DNA from: Planctomycetota bacterium
GTDB taxonomy: Bacteria; Planctomycetota; UBA8108; JACQVS01
NCBI GenBank assembly: GCA_028280485.1
Contig: JANQLS010000182.1
Span: forward strand, 1 to 64,000
Direction of reading: 5' to 3'
DNA: 64,000 nt
Both the position numbers and the translations under genes were made by a program. This document shows positions 27,704 to 37,535 of this stretch, one piece after another; the stretch's first letter is position 1, and every line of letters starts with the position of its first letter. Under the pieces are notes generated by a model. It did not search any database and was not told the DNA's origin. It saw only the letters and a list, made by a program, of their open reading frames with translations.

Positions 27704-28486
27704 TCAAATATACTTCGGTTCCCGCTCAATCTTCTTAGGTGGGTTTTTCTTCAACCAATAATTCACTTCATCGGCTAATGAGTTTCTTAAACTCGATTGT
27801 AACTCTCTGGCTTCTTCCTCATTTCTAGGCCAGCATTCATCGACCCATTGAAGAAGAGGTTCAATAAATCCAATTTGAGTTCGGCAACATGGAGCTAATG
27901 AACGATGAGCTTTTAAGTCGTTGCGACTTAAAACATCGAAGACCGTCACCTCTTCAGGATAAAAATGGTCTCCCCGAAGGAATTCTATCACTCGTTTTTC
28001 GTAGTCTTGAGCGGCTAATCGAGGGCTTCCCCGCCGAGGGTCCCAGGGATACAACATCATGCGAGCGATGGCTTGATCTTCATGGGCACCCAAAAATCTT
28101 AAAAGAGTCAGCGCATTCCCCATCGCCGCTGCTTTAACTGGATCGAGCTCATGGATAATGATTGGAATTTCGCTGAATCGATTGCTAATTATATTTGAAG
28201 CGTCGGGAGAGAAGTTTTGAAAAAGCCATTGAAGAATCGCACAGCCCTGCTGCTCTAAGCCCGTCTGTCCTCCATCGTGGCTCAAGGAGTAATAGACATT
28301 AAACAACTCGCCGTCTTTTCTTTTGATCCCAGGATCCTTACAAACCTCCAACCTGCGATGCTCGGCTTCGATAAAATTATGGGCATAAGGATAGACCAAG
28401 GGCTCCGGTAATCCTTCAAACCACTCAGGACTTCTACCCCATTCCTCTTTAGACTGGTTTTCAAACCAAATACCTAACCATTCCAT
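27704..28486 (-). CDS. Hypothetical protein
   Basis: Not recognised. A soluble 260-residue protein rich in Trp, Glu and Pro, with no signal peptide or membrane segment. Notable stretches are an IHELDPVKAAAMGNALTLLRFLGAHEDQ helix pair, PWDPRRGSPRLAAQDYEKR, and APCCRTQ. The helical middle suggests an all-alpha fold. ATG is preceded by GAAGAG. It is monocistronic. About 315 bases separate it from the divergent DUF4388 gene, and I see only promoter-type sequence there. Confidence 0.6.
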   Translation of the reverse strand: MEWLGIWFENQSKEEWGRSPEWFEGLPEPLVYPYAHNFIEAEHRRLEVCKDPGIKRKDGELFNVYYSLSHDGGQTGLEQQGCAILQWLFQNFSPDASNIISNRFSEIPIIIHELDPVKAAAMGNALTLLRFLGAHEDQAIARMMLYPWDPRRGSPRLAAQDYEKRVIEFLRGDHFYPEEVTVFDVLSRNDLKAHRSLAPCCRTQIGFIEPLLQWVDECWPRNEEEARELQSSLRNSLADEVNYWLKKNPPKKIEREPKYI

Positions 28487-28801
28487 ATCTCTTCGCTCGA
28501 TTCGTCTCTCTACACTTTCGTTGAGGTTCTCTCTGAGCTAAAAACGCAGGATGACCTCACAAGGCATTGTGAATTCTTTGTGGGCCATTTACGAGCCTTG
28601 AATCCACCCTCACAGGCACTTCGCCTTCACTATACCGTTATCTTCCCATAATGGGAAATTCAACTCCGATAAAGAACCAGATTAAAACGAAAGGTTCTTA
28701 CCAGAACATAGAGCTACCACTCCGTTGGCCAGCATCCTTTTTGCCTCGTATACTTCGATGGATTCTATCTAGTTTTTTCTTTTGGATAAGTAAATAAAAC
28801 T

Positions 28802-31792
28802 ATGACACTTCGAGGCAACTTAGAGAGCTTCTCTCCCTCTGAACTCCTTCAATTCTTGTCTTTTTCTAAAAAGTCAGGGCTTCTGAAGATCTATGATGAT
28901 CAAGACTCAAAATTTGTAGAGTTCAAAGATGGAAATTTAGTTTACTCCGTTCATCAGAGACCTCTCCCCCACTTAAGCGAACTCCTTGTTCACTCTGATG
29001 ATGATCAGACCGTGAACCCAAAAAGCAACAAGCCGTCCGGTTGGGATGAAGTCGTCACCCGAGCCTTAGCTCGTCGAAGACTTTTACCCCATCAGAGATC
29101 TGCGCTCTCTCGAAAAGCCATAAAAGATTTAGCGACTGAAAGCCAAACTCGCTTAAAAGCCTTACTTCTAGCTCAAGGCAAAGTCGAAGAAAATACGCTG
29201 ACCCAAGCCTTAGACCCGAGAACCCTCCCCGATAATCTTCTTGAGGAGACTCTCAAAAGGCAAAATTTAATCCCTAGCTCTGAGCTCTACGAGTGCATTC
29301 AATCCAAAAGAAAAGATGAATCCGTCTACGAATGCCTCACTGAGCAAGGAATCTTAAGCCCAAAACAACTCGAAGAAGCCGTCGAGCAAGCTCCCGATGA
29401 ATTACTTGCCGAGATACTAGTGATTCGTGGAGTATTAACTCGTGCCGATGCTCGCGCTTGTTTAACTCAACTTCAAAGCCTTCAGGGGCAACCCTCAACG
29501 AGAGTACGATTAGGAGAATATTTGGTCGCAACGGGCCAGATTACTCAAATCCAATTTGAAAAAGCTCTCGTCGATCAACTCGATCAAGACAAGTTACTGG
29601 GAGAAATTTTAGTCGATCAAGGTTTTGTCTCCCCTTCTGAGATCTTACGTTCGATTGAAGAGATCGAAAATCTACGCGTAGACTTCGGGCCCTTAGCCCC
29701 CCTCCGCCAAAAACTATGTGAATCCCATTTCATCAGTGCTCGAGATTTTTCCGAAGCCTTTGAAAGTATTCAGTCCACCCCCCAATCGTTGGTGAAATTC
29801 TTTCATCAAACGGGCAAAGTCAGCGAATCCGATTTCCGTTCGGCTGTTAAAACAATCTTAACGGAAGAGATGGGGGATGTGCTCATCTGGAAGCACGCTC
29901 AGTTTGAATTCATCGAAGACTTGAATTTATGCGACCTCCTCTCATCCGAGGAGTACTGCGAAGTCTTAGAGGAAACTTTCACCATTCAGCAAATCTTGCT
30001 CGAATCCCATCGACTCGTCGATGATCTCAATCGAACGATGGATGAAGGATTTTCTCTGTTGTCGGTCTTGATTCCCACAGACTATTCTCAACAAAATGCA
30101 ACGGAGATTTCCAATTCTCCTCAATACAGCGCATTGAAGCATTTTGATGGGAACCGATCTTTACAAAAGATCAGACGCGTCCTCAGTGGCAATCGCTTTA
30201 ATCATTTAAAACTCTTCTCCGATCTTTTAAGTGAAAAGTGGGTCCGCCCATTAACTCGAAGAGAAGCCTATTTGAGAGGAAAAAATCTCCTTTCAAAAGA
30301 CCAGTATCAAAATGCGATCACCTTATTCCGACACGCCGTTCGAATGCCTGGGGATCTCCCTGCAAGTGATTCGATTCAAACCGCAATCAAAGATTGCAAA
30401 CGCTCGAATAAGAAGCGGCATCTTTTTAGCTATTTCTTAAACCTACTGGGCTTGACAGAAGTGGAAGGGAATTCCTCTTCACCTCAAGGTAATAGAGAAC
30501 TCGAGTCCATTGGTGCTAAAGAACAACAAGCCTACGAAGATGCCTTGATTCGAAATGGTTTCTCAAGATTTTGCTGGGGAATCCAACATCGGGTGAACGC
30601 CTTCTTCGATCACCTTCTACCTCGAAAAATGGCGCTACCTCGTAATACTGCCGTAGCGATGTCGATGCTCTTTCTTGTGGCATTAGGGATGACTCACTAC
30701 GGCAATCAACGCTTCATCAAAGAATCCGAGGCCATCGTCTACGCCAATTCTGAAGGTCAGAAATTGGAGACTCCTTCAACCGTCTCCCAGATTAGTTCTT
30801 CGACAAGTATCGAGATTGAAGCTCCAATCACGAATCCTCCAAACCTTCACCATTCGTTCTTGTACGTGAGTTCAAGAGATGGATATCTGAGAGCTTTCGA
30901 TCTTCGAGATGAGAGCATTGGATCGGATCAACCTCAAACATCATGGGAAATTAAACTGGGTCGATTTGGTGATATTCTCTCTACACCCATGATCGGGAAC
31001 GATCATCTCTTCGTTACCAATCTGCGAGGAGAGCTCTATAAGATTTCAATCAATGGATATCTTATTTGGAAGAGAAGCATCGAGAAAACCGACAAGTTCC
31101 CTCCCTTTTATATTCCTGAAATCGGGGATCAAGAAGCTCAAGTGATCACGGTGAGTGAATTCGCACTCCAGCGCTACTCGGCTCAAAGTGGGAAATTCTT
31201 GTTGAGCAAAACCTTACCATCTTCCCTTTCTACTGAACTCGTCTTCCATGGCAACGTTTTGGTAGGAGGAACTCAGGATGGGAAATTACTGGGTTTCAAC
31301 CCTGAAACATTCGACAAGGCCTGGTCTCTCAATCTAAAGAGCCCAGTAACCTTACTCCATGTCTACGAAGACCTCATTCTCGTATCGACGGAGTCGAATG
31401 TAAGTAGTGCGATCGATCCCACCACGGGAGAACAACTGTGGAGCCGTCAAAACCTTCGTTTGATAAAAACGATGAAGCATCACGAAACACCGATACTTGT
31501 AGGGATTCGTGATCACGAAAAATTGATTCATCTAAATCCCAAACTGGGAAAAGAAATCTTTGAAGCTCCGCTCAATCCCATCTTCAGTTTGAAGAAACCG
31601 ACACAGGTGGGAGAGGAATTATTCTTCTCGACTGAAAATGGATTCTTAGGAAAGTTAAACCTCGCCGGAAAAGTCTCCTGGCGAAGTCCCAGCACTAAGG
31701 GCGAAATAAAGAATTGGGTCTCAGACCAAGAGTTTCTCATCGGGAACACTCAAGAGGGTAAGTTAGTCCTCTTTAAAATTAGCGACCCTTAA
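28802..31792 (+). CDS. DUF4388/GspE-N-like/transmembrane/PQQ-propeller protein
   Basis: A 996-residue protein of unusual build. Residues 1-60 match DUF4388 (LRGNLESFSPSELLQFLSFS, KSGLLKI). Residues 85-340 hold several units like the N-terminal domain of type II secretion/pilus ATPases (LGEYLVATGQITQIQFEKAL, LGEILVDQGFVSPSEI). A further helical region (to 600) and one transmembrane helix (TAVAMSMLFLVALGMTHYG, about 620-640) lead to a PQQ/BamB-like beta-propeller (FLYVSSRDGYLRAFD, LFVTNLRGELYKI, LVGGTQDGKLLGFNP). The N-terminal part is probably cytoplasmic and the propeller periplasmic. A sensor or envelope-linked regulator of surface machinery is inferred. The following lipoprotein gene, 63 bases on, is probably co-transcribed. 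Confidence 0.8.
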   Translation: MTLRGNLESFSPSELLQFLSFSKKSGLLKIYDDQDSKFVEFKDGNLVYSVHQRPLPHLSELLVHSDDDQTVNPKSNKPSGWDEVVTRALARRRLLPHQRSALSRKAIKDLATESQTRLKALLLAQGKVEENTLTQALDPRTLPDNLLEETLKRQNLIPSSELYECIQSKRKDESVYECLTEQGILSPKQLEEAVEQAPDELLAEILVIRGVLTRADARACLTQLQSLQGQPSTRVRLGEYLVATGQITQIQFEKALVDQLDQDKLLGEILVDQGFVSPSEILRSIEEIENLRVDFGPLAPLRQKLCESHFISARDFSEAFESIQSTPQSLVKFFHQTGKVSESDFRSAVKTILTEEMGDVLIWKHAQFEFIEDLNLCDLLSSEEYCEVLEETFTIQQILLESHRLVDDLNRTMDEGFSLLSVLIPTDYSQQNATEISNSPQYSALKHFDGNRSLQKIRRVLSGNRFNHLKLFSDLLSEKWVRPLTRREAYLRGKNLLSKDQYQNAITLFRHAVRMPGDLPASDSIQTAIKDCKRSNKKRHLFSYFLNLLGLTEVEGNSSSPQGNRELESIGAKEQQAYEDALIRNGFSRFCWGIQHRVNAFFDHLLPRKMALPRNTAVAMSMLFLVALGMTHYGNQRFIKESEAIVYANSEGQKLETPSTVSQISSSTSIEIEAPITNPPNLHHSFLYVSSRDGYLRAFDLRDESIGSDQPQTSWEIKLGRFGDILSTPMIGNDHLFVTNLRGELYKISINGYLIWKRSIEKTDKFPPFYIPEIGDQEAQVITVSEFALQRYSAQSGKFLLSKTLPSSLSTELVFHGNVLVGGTQDGKLLGFNPETFDKAWSLNLKSPVTLLHVYEDLILVSTESNVSSAIDPTTGEQLWSRQNLRLIKTMKHHETPILVGIRDHEKLIHLNPKLGKEIFEAPLNPIFSLKKPTQVGEELFFSTENGFLGKLNLAGKVSWRSPSTKGEIKNWVSDQEFLIGNTQEGKLVLFKISDP

Positions 31793-31855
31793 TTCCACCG
31801 TGAGCAATTAAAAAGACACATTCACCATTAATACATCTGGCTTGAGGAAAGAAGA

Positions 31856-32548
31856 ATGCAAACTTCAAAATTGAAACTTCAAACTCTACTCTTCAGTGTC
31901 CTCTGGGTTGGAGGAACGATGATGGGCTTGAGCTCTTGTGGCCCTCGTCATGCTTCCTATACTCCTGCTCCAACTCATACGGCTCCCAATCAAGAGCTTC
32001 ATAAACTCAATGAAGCTCGAAATACGACTCAACAGAAACAGAACAAAAAGAAAATCGTTCCAAGAACGGTCGTCAAGATTCCAAGTTCCGATCCAAAGGA
32101 ATCTTCGACAGCCCAGGATCCCAGTCCCAGTGGAAAACCAGAGTCTAAAGTTTCCAACCAAGAAGATCCTTCTCTCAACCCACAAGCCGAGGGTCCAGTA
32201 TTTACAAAACCTAATAGTGCCTCAAAAAATCAGGCTCCGAGTCAGAAGCAAAAATTAGAAGTTCGCCTCTCTAATCCCGACTTGAAGGACCTCCTCGCTC
32301 AAATAGAGAAATTACCTTCAAAGCCCTCCAACCATTTGAGGAGCGCTAAGCCTGCCAAGTATCAACAAGCGGTGAAACAAAAAAGAATGGTTCAAGGCAT
32401 GAATCGAAAAGAGGTGATCTCAAGCTGGGGTTTTTTCCACGACCTCCAACAAATCTCTAAGGGGGGTTCGCTCTATGAGCTCTTCATTTACGAGAGTGGA
32501 AAACGGGTGTACTTAAAAGATGGCCTCGTGTTTTCCTGGGCGAAGTGA
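31856..32548 (+). CDS. Lipoprotein with BamE-like C-terminal segment
   Basis: A 230-residue putative lipoprotein. The signal sequence ends in a lipobox LSSC with Cys about 28. The middle (residues 40-150) is a low-complexity, Pro/Ser/Lys/Gln-rich linker. The last 55 residues (MVQGMNRKEVISSWGFF to YLKDGLVFSW) look like the short alpha-beta fold of BamE/OmlA-type proteins, where 'GM...EV...G' and a final 'dG.V..W' recur. That match is an inference by eye. It follows the DUF4388/propeller gene and ends at a strong terminator. An envelope partner of that protein is plausible. Ribosome site GAGGAAAG. Confidence 0.65.
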   Translation: MQTSKLKLQTLLFSVLWVGGTMMGLSSCGPRHASYTPAPTHTAPNQELHKLNEARNTTQQKQNKKKIVPRTVVKIPSSDPKESSTAQDPSPSGKPESKVSNQEDPSLNPQAEGPVFTKPNSASKNQAPSQKQKLEVRLSNPDLKDLLAQIEKLPSKPSNHLRSAKPAKYQQAVKQKRMVQGMNRKEVISSWGFFHDLQQISKGGSLYELFIYESGKRVYLKDGLVFSWAK

Positions 32549-32594
32549 TCAAAATCTTCCCCTCATCCACCACCAGCTGATAAATGGCTTACCG

Positions 32595-32626
32595 AAAACA
32601 GCCCCCGAATAATCGGGGGCTGTTTT
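32595..32626 (+). terminator. Rho-independent terminator
   Basis: AAAACAGCCCCCGA and TCGGGGGCTGTTTT form a perfect 14-bp stem around a 4-base loop, ending in a T-run. It sits 46 bases after the lipoprotein stop and closes the DUF4388-lipoprotein unit. Confidence 0.9.
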
Positions 32627-33177
32627 CGTAACTACATATAACGCTATAACTTTATTACAATTCTCATCTCCCGATCAAGATTCTCAATTCACTCCATCAC
32701 CCACTTCCTCCCCCGGGCCAAAAACCTCCAAAAGGCAGCAGAAAACAGAATGACATTCCGTAATAAGGATTTATGATGGTTGAATGCGGTGAAGAAGTAG
32801 CAAATCATTGCTATACCTCAGCTTAATGATTGCGACTTCGTTTTTGCAGCTTCGGAGCTTCTTCTGGCTTTCAAGCCCAATGGTCTCAGCTCGATGCCGC
32901 TCATCGCATTCGAGAGTAAAGGTCACTTTCTTTCCTTTCTTCTCTTCGGGTCTTTCTTCGGGTCTTTTCTGTCATCAACTCCTACAGCTAGCCTTTCTTA
33001 GGTGGTTCAACTTGGCTCAGTTTCTTCTGATGAATGAAACGAAGTTCAAATTGATGCCTCTGCGCTATCCTGAGCTTAGGATTAGAAACAAGTGCAACAA
33101 GACGTTGTTGAAACGGGGTAAAGATTTCTTCATGAACTCCGCCAACAAGGTCTCATTTATTTATTTGGAGACACGTA
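32627..33177. other. Intergenic region before the CotH gene
   Basis: About 0.55 kb between a terminator and the CotH/dockerin gene. An open frame at 32808-33302 runs into the CotH gene in another phase. It is Ser/Phe/Arg-rich with no domain, so I reject it. A short direct repeat (CTTCTTCGGGTCTTTCTTCGGGTC near 32941-32965) is visible. The region should contain the CotH promoter. Confidence 0.4.
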
Positions 33178-36100
33178 ATGCTCGTCTTCTCATTCCTCAA
33201 AAGGAATCTCTTTACTCCGGTCACCGGGCTCCTTCTATTTGCATTCCTAGCCTCCATCGGCTTACCCGCTATCGGATCGGCTCAGGAACCCATCATCAGT
33301 GAATTCATGGCAAGAAACCAATCCGTTCTTCAAGATGAAGATGGAGAGTTTGAGGATTGGTTAGAAATTCATAACCCATCCGCCAATCCCGTCGATATGG
33401 AAGGCTGGTTTCTCACCGATGATCCCTTGGTCCTCAATAAATGGAAATTCCCTGCTGTCACCATTCCTGCCAGTGGATTCTTAACGGTGTTCTGTTCGGC
33501 TAAAGATCGTATCGACCCCGAACAACCTCTCCATACGAATTTCAAGTTACGACGCGCGGGAGAATACCTCGCATTAGTGTTCCCCGATGGAGCTACAGTT
33601 TCTTGGCAATTCTCACCCCGCTATCGCGAACAGCTGACGGATGTCTCTTTCGGATTCCCACAGGAACTCAGTGAAACGGTCTTTTTAGATGCGGAAGCTA
33701 CCGCCACTGCCTTGGTTCCTGAAAATGGTGACTTAGGCATGTCCTGGACAGAACCCGACTTTGATGATGCCGCATGGGTCAGTGGTCCCACTGGAGTAGG
33801 ATTCGATCTCAAAGGAAGACCGACCTACACTGAATTCATCGGTACGGACATCGGAGAAGCGATGCGTAGAGTGAACGCCACCGCTTTCATTCGAGTTGAA
33901 TTTGAAGTGACGGATCCCGCTGAGTTCGATTTGATCTTACTTCGAATGCAGTTTGAGGACGGCTTTATCGCCTATCTCAATGGTGAGGAAGTGGCCTCAG
34001 CCAATAAACCCACCTCCCCCACATGGAATTCCCGCTCATCGGGTCGTCAATCCACAACCCAGGGACGTACTCCTCAAGATTTTGATATCACCAGCCATAA
34101 GGGCTTACTCAAGTTAGGAACAAACCTCCTTGCCTTCCATGGTATGAACGATAGCCCCAGCAGTTCCGATTTCTTTATCCTCCCCAAACTGGTTGGAGTT
34201 AAAGTCGGTCAACTGAGGAGCTTTGAACAACGTTATTTCGACAAGCCCTCTCCCAGCTTTCCAAATGGAGAAGGGTTTCCTTCATTTTCGAAGAAGCCTG
34301 AATTCTCGCTTGAGGGTGGAGCTTACATTGGGAATACCTCAGTAGAACTCACCACGGATGTTCCCGATAGTGTCATTCGATTTACTACGAACGGAGACAT
34401 CCCCGATGCCGATTCCGATATCGCAACGGGCCCCATCTCCATCACTCGTACGACCGTTCTAAAGGCGAGAACGTTCACCAACGGCCTACTCCCTAGCCCC
34501 ACCGTAGAACAAAGCTACGTCGTGTTAAACTCCAATACCAATAATTGGAGCTCCAACCTCCCCGTTGTGATCATCAATACTTTTGGAGGTGGAATCGGTG
34601 GAGGTGGGCACACTCCCGCTCATATGATGGTCGTGACTCCCGATCCAGATAGTGGCCGAACGAAGTTAGCTGGTGATGTCGACTTTGCCGGAAACATTGG
34701 AATCAAAACTCGTGGTTCCTCCACTGGTGGTCGACCCAAGGCCAGCTATTCTTTTGAAGTTTGGGATGAAGAACGTGAAGACCGAGATGTTTCCATCTTA
34801 GGACTTCCTTCTGAAAGCGATTGGATCCTCTACGGTCCCTATAACTTTGACCCAGCTCTGATTCGAAACGCCTTTATCTATGAACTTAGCAACCAAGTGG
34901 GCGCTTACGCGATGAGGACGCGATTTGTGGAAGTCTTCCGCAACCAAACGAACAATCCTGTTTCGAGCAATGACTACTTCGGTGTCTACGTTTTCATGGA
35001 AAAGATTAAGCGTGGCCCCGATCGAGTCGATGTGGAATCCTTACCTCTCAACGCCACCGAAGAGCCCGAAATTTCGGGTGGATACATGTTGAAGATCGAT
35101 CGCCCCGACCCCGGCGATTCCGGCTTTGGCGTTCCCGGTCAAACTTTACGTTGGGTTTATCCCAAGGAAGTCGACGTTCGAAACCGACCTGCTGCCACTT
35201 GGATTCGAAATTGGTTCAACCAATTCTTAGGCGCACTCAACGGTCCAAACTTTAGAGATCCAGAAGAAGGTTATCGTAAGTACTTCAATGTGGAAGAGTC
35301 TATCGATCACCATCTGCTCAACGTGTTAGCGATGAATGTCGATGCCTTGCGCTTGAGTACCTACATGTACAAGCCACGGGGTGGAAAGTTAGCATTCGGT
35401 CCCATCTGGGACTTCGATCGTTCGATGCAATCCACCGACGGTCGTGATGACAACCCCCGCGCTTGGAACGGAACTGGAGATGGAACTCCCTTCTTCACCT
35501 ACCCTTGGTGGAGTCGACTCTTCCAAGATCCCGACTTTGAAACCCAATACCAAGCTCGCTGGCGTGAACTTCGCAAAACGGTATTTAGTACTGAAAACAT
35601 GTTCAACGTGATCGATTCGATGGCGGATGAACTTCGTGAAGCTCAAGTCAGAAACTTCCAACGTTGGAGCATCGGTCGCCGTGGTGGTTGGGAAGGAGAA
35701 CTCAACCTCATGAAGAATTGGTTGTCGGCCCGAGCCACTTGGATCGACTCTCAATTTATTCCTCGTCCGGTTTTCAGTGTTCGTGGGGGCGAGAAAGATG
35801 AACCCATCCAACTGGAACTATCGAGCGATAGCCAAGATGGAGAACTCGTTTACACCTTAGATGGTAGCGACCCTCGAGGAACGGGTGGAAACAATGGTGA
35901 AACAGCTCTCGTTTATTCAGGGCCGATTTCTATCAGCGAAAACACCATCGTCCGCGCCCGCGTCAAAATCAGCCGGACGACTTGGAGTGAGATCGTCGAA
36001 GAGTCTTATATCTTCTACATTCCAAATTTGATTGTCACCGAAATTCACTACAACCCTGAGGGTGGAATCAATTTCGAGTTCATTGAAATCTACAACGCTG

Positions 36101-36801
36101 ACGATAGAGCCGTCAATCTCAACGGTGCCAAATTTGCCAGAGGCGTGACTCATACTGTTGAAGGCTTAGAAGAATCTCTCCAACCCGGAGAGTACGGAGT
36201 CTTTGTCCGAGATCTCGATGAATTTTCAACTCGCTATAATGTCGGTAACATGAAAATTTTAGGAGACTACAACGGGAGCCTCAGTGATCGCTCTGAAGAG
36301 ATTGCATTCTTGGGTCCTGTCGGTGAAGAAATTTTCAGACTGCGTTACCGAGACGAATGGTACCAAGAAGAAACCGATGGCGGTGGGCACTCCTTAGTTT
36401 TGAGAGATCTCAATAGTGATCCTGCAACTTGGAGTACCGCCGAAGCCTGGCGACCCAGTGAAGAGATTCATGGCTCTCCCGGAAAATCCGATGAGCCTGA
36501 AGTTCCTGGAGGCCAAATCGCTGGAGATATCAACCAAGACGGTAAAATGAATATTACCGATGTCATCGGCTATGTGCGCTACCTCTTCGTTGGAGATGGC
36601 CTCACCTTGCCTTGTGGAGGCGGCGGATCAGCTGAAGCTTCCAACTTGTTGCTTCTTTCAACCAATGGTGATTTCCTCATCGATGCCTCCGATGCTGTTT
36701 ACAACCTAACCTATCTATTCCTCGAAGGCCCGGCTCCCACTCAAGGGATCGCCTGTCTGGCGATTGCTGAATGCCCTGAAGTTTGTCAAGCAGCACCTTA
36801 G
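33178..36801 (+). CDS. Exported CotH-kinase/lamin-tail/dockerin protein
   Basis: A 1207-residue secreted protein with a signal peptide (TGLLLFAFLASIGLPAIGSAQ). Domains in order: a lamin-tail domain (ISEFMARNQSVLQDEDGEFE, about 38-140), a beta-sandwich, a chitobiase-C-terminal-like unit (about 380-445), and a CotH kinase-like domain (IKTRGSSTGGRPKASYSFEV to GPIWDFDRSM, about 500-760). Then come a second chitobiase-like unit (VYTLDGSDPRGTGG), a second lamin-tail domain (VTEIHYNPEGG), and a dockerin-like end with one good calcium loop (DINQDGKMNITD) and one degenerate loop. CotH domains phosphorylate spore or surface proteins in some bacteria. Action on an extracellular substrate is inferred. 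GGAG precedes the ATG by seven bases. Confidence 0.88.
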   Translation: MLVFSFLKRNLFTPVTGLLLFAFLASIGLPAIGSAQEPIISEFMARNQSVLQDEDGEFEDWLEIHNPSANPVDMEGWFLTDDPLVLNKWKFPAVTIPASGFLTVFCSAKDRIDPEQPLHTNFKLRRAGEYLALVFPDGATVSWQFSPRYREQLTDVSFGFPQELSETVFLDAEATATALVPENGDLGMSWTEPDFDDAAWVSGPTGVGFDLKGRPTYTEFIGTDIGEAMRRVNATAFIRVEFEVTDPAEFDLILLRMQFEDGFIAYLNGEEVASANKPTSPTWNSRSSGRQSTTQGRTPQDFDITSHKGLLKLGTNLLAFHGMNDSPSSSDFFILPKLVGVKVGQLRSFEQRYFDKPSPSFPNGEGFPSFSKKPEFSLEGGAYIGNTSVELTTDVPDSVIRFTTNGDIPDADSDIATGPISITRTTVLKARTFTNGLLPSPTVEQSYVVLNSNTNNWSSNLPVVIINTFGGGIGGGGHTPAHMMVVTPDPDSGRTKLAGDVDFAGNIGIKTRGSSTGGRPKASYSFEVWDEEREDRDVSILGLPSESDWILYGPYNFDPALIRNAFIYELSNQVGAYAMRTRFVEVFRNQTNNPVSSNDYFGVYVFMEKIKRGPDRVDVESLPLNATEEPEISGGYMLKIDRPDPGDSGFGVPGQTLRWVYPKEVDVRNRPAATWIRNWFNQFLGALNGPNFRDPEEGYRKYFNVEESIDHHLLNVLAMNVDALRLSTYMYKPRGGKLAFGPIWDFDRSMQSTDGRDDNPRAWNGTGDGTPFFTYPWWSRLFQDPDFETQYQARWRELRKTVFSTENMFNVIDSMADELREAQVRNFQRWSIGRRGGWEGELNLMKNWLSARATWIDSQFIPRPVFSVRGGEKDEPIQLELSSDSQDGELVYTLDGSDPRGTGGNNGETALVYSGPISISENTIVRARVKISRTTWSEIVEESYIFYIPNLIVTEIHYNPEGGINFEFIEIYNADDRAVNLNGAKFARGVTHTVEGLEESLQPGEYGVFVRDLDEFSTRYNVGNMKILGDYNGSLSDRSEEIAFLGPVGEEIFRLRYRDEWYQEETDGGGHSLVLRDLNSDPATWSTAEAWRPSEEIHGSPGKSDEPEVPGGQIAGDINQDGKMNITDVIGYVRYLFVGDGLTLPCGGGGSAEASNLLLLSTNGDFLIDASDAVYNLTYLFLEGPAPTQGIACLAIAECPEVCQAAP

Positions 36802-36824
36802 AGATTCAATTAGAGTCCTAAAAA

Positions 36825-36863
36825 AGACGCGGTTTAAGCTCTGCTTAAACCGCGTCTTTTTTT
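36825..36863 (+). terminator. Rho-independent terminator
   Basis: AGACGCGGTTTAAGC pairs perfectly over 15 bp with GCTTAAACCGCGTCT across a 3-base loop, followed by a run of seven T. It terminates the CotH/dockerin gene. Confidence 0.92.
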
Positions 36864-36865
36864 GT

Positions 36866-36889
36866 AGTCCGCACGTTCCACGTGCGGCC
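36866..36889. repeat. GTCCGCAC-type palindrome, copy 3
   Basis: TAGTCCGCACGTTCCACGTGCGGCC: CCGCACGT pairs with ACGTGCGG. It is a third copy, with a compensated stem change relative to 18083. It abuts the CotH terminator. Confidence 0.75.
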
Positions 36890-36896
36890 AATGAAG

Positions 36897-37153
36897 CCGG
36901 CTCACCCCGAGGTTGTGAATTTTTAGGGTAAATCAATCTTAAAGCCAAATGGCACTCCATTATCCCTCGCTAAAGCTTCGGGCTTGGGAGGTTGGTGATT
37001 TCAATACTTATTTATAGATAGATTGCGTGAAATCCTTTGCTACAAATTAAACATTGAAAGCGATTAGCGCCCCTCAAGCCCGAAGCTTTAGCAAGGGATA
37101 AAAGAAACTTCATCGGTTTTGGGCTAAAAACTCACACCCTCCCCGTGAGCCGG
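36897..37153. repeat. Nested inverted-repeat module 2
   Basis: The outer arms (30 bases, starting CCGGCTCACC, ending TTTTTAG) at 36897-36926 and 37124-37153 match in 25 of 30 positions. The inner arms (26 bases, core AAGCCCGAAGCTTTAGC) at 36961-36986 and 37075-37100 match in 25 of 26. Order and spacing resemble 27396-27632, and the inner arms also occur at 60656-60819. No open frame inside looks real. Confidence 0.8.
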
Positions 37154-37195
37154 AACTTAAACTCCCAACGATTTAATAGTAACTGATTAACCTCC

Positions 37196-37254
37196 TAACT
37201 AGCCCGAAGCGCTAGCGAGGATTCCTTCCCCTCGCTAGCGCTTCGGGCTAGTTA
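37196..37254. repeat. Long perfect hairpin, AGCCCGAAGCGCTAGCGAGG family, copy 1
   Basis: A 25-bp perfect stem with a 9-base loop. The same stem sequence is present at 51488-51548. The core resembles the inner arms of the nested modules. No T-run is attached, so this is a repeat rather than a terminator. Confidence 0.85.
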
Positions 37255-37429
37255 AGACCATTTAAAATTCTCACCAACCTGTAGGGGAAGGGTCTAGCAT
37301 TGGCCTCCGTCAGGATGGGGCCTGTCCGATTCCTGGAAGGTCTGATACACCTTGAATGATCACGATAGCTTGGGAACGGGCGCCCACGAGGGACGCCCCT
37401 ACAGATACGATTCTGATTAAAAACCTCTC

Positions 37430-37455
37430 ACCCAAATTCTGGCGAATTTGGCTAC
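37430..37455. repeat. CCAAATTCTGG-type repeat, copy 1
   Basis: A 26-base string (ACCCAAATTCTGGCGAATTT plus GGCTAC) identical to 51434-51459. CCAAATTC pairs with GAATTTGG. A related pair lies at 43736-43804. The remainder of the gap to 37535 should contain the MFS promoter. Confidence 0.8.
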
Positions 37456-37535
37456 AGTCCATGGGTAGCGTTACCCACACGAACTCGGTATGATCTCCGG
37501 TTTGGCCTGACCTTTAGCATGACCTCCAAACTTCG

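Noticed and set aside
32808-33302. 164-codon frame ending inside the CotH gene
   Set aside because: It overlaps the well-supported CotH signal peptide region in another phase and is Ser/Phe/Arg-rich without family resemblance.
36825-37455. The intergenic block as an insertion sequence
   Set aside because: No transposase frame, and the repeats present are short palindromes with no terminal repeats enclosing a gene.
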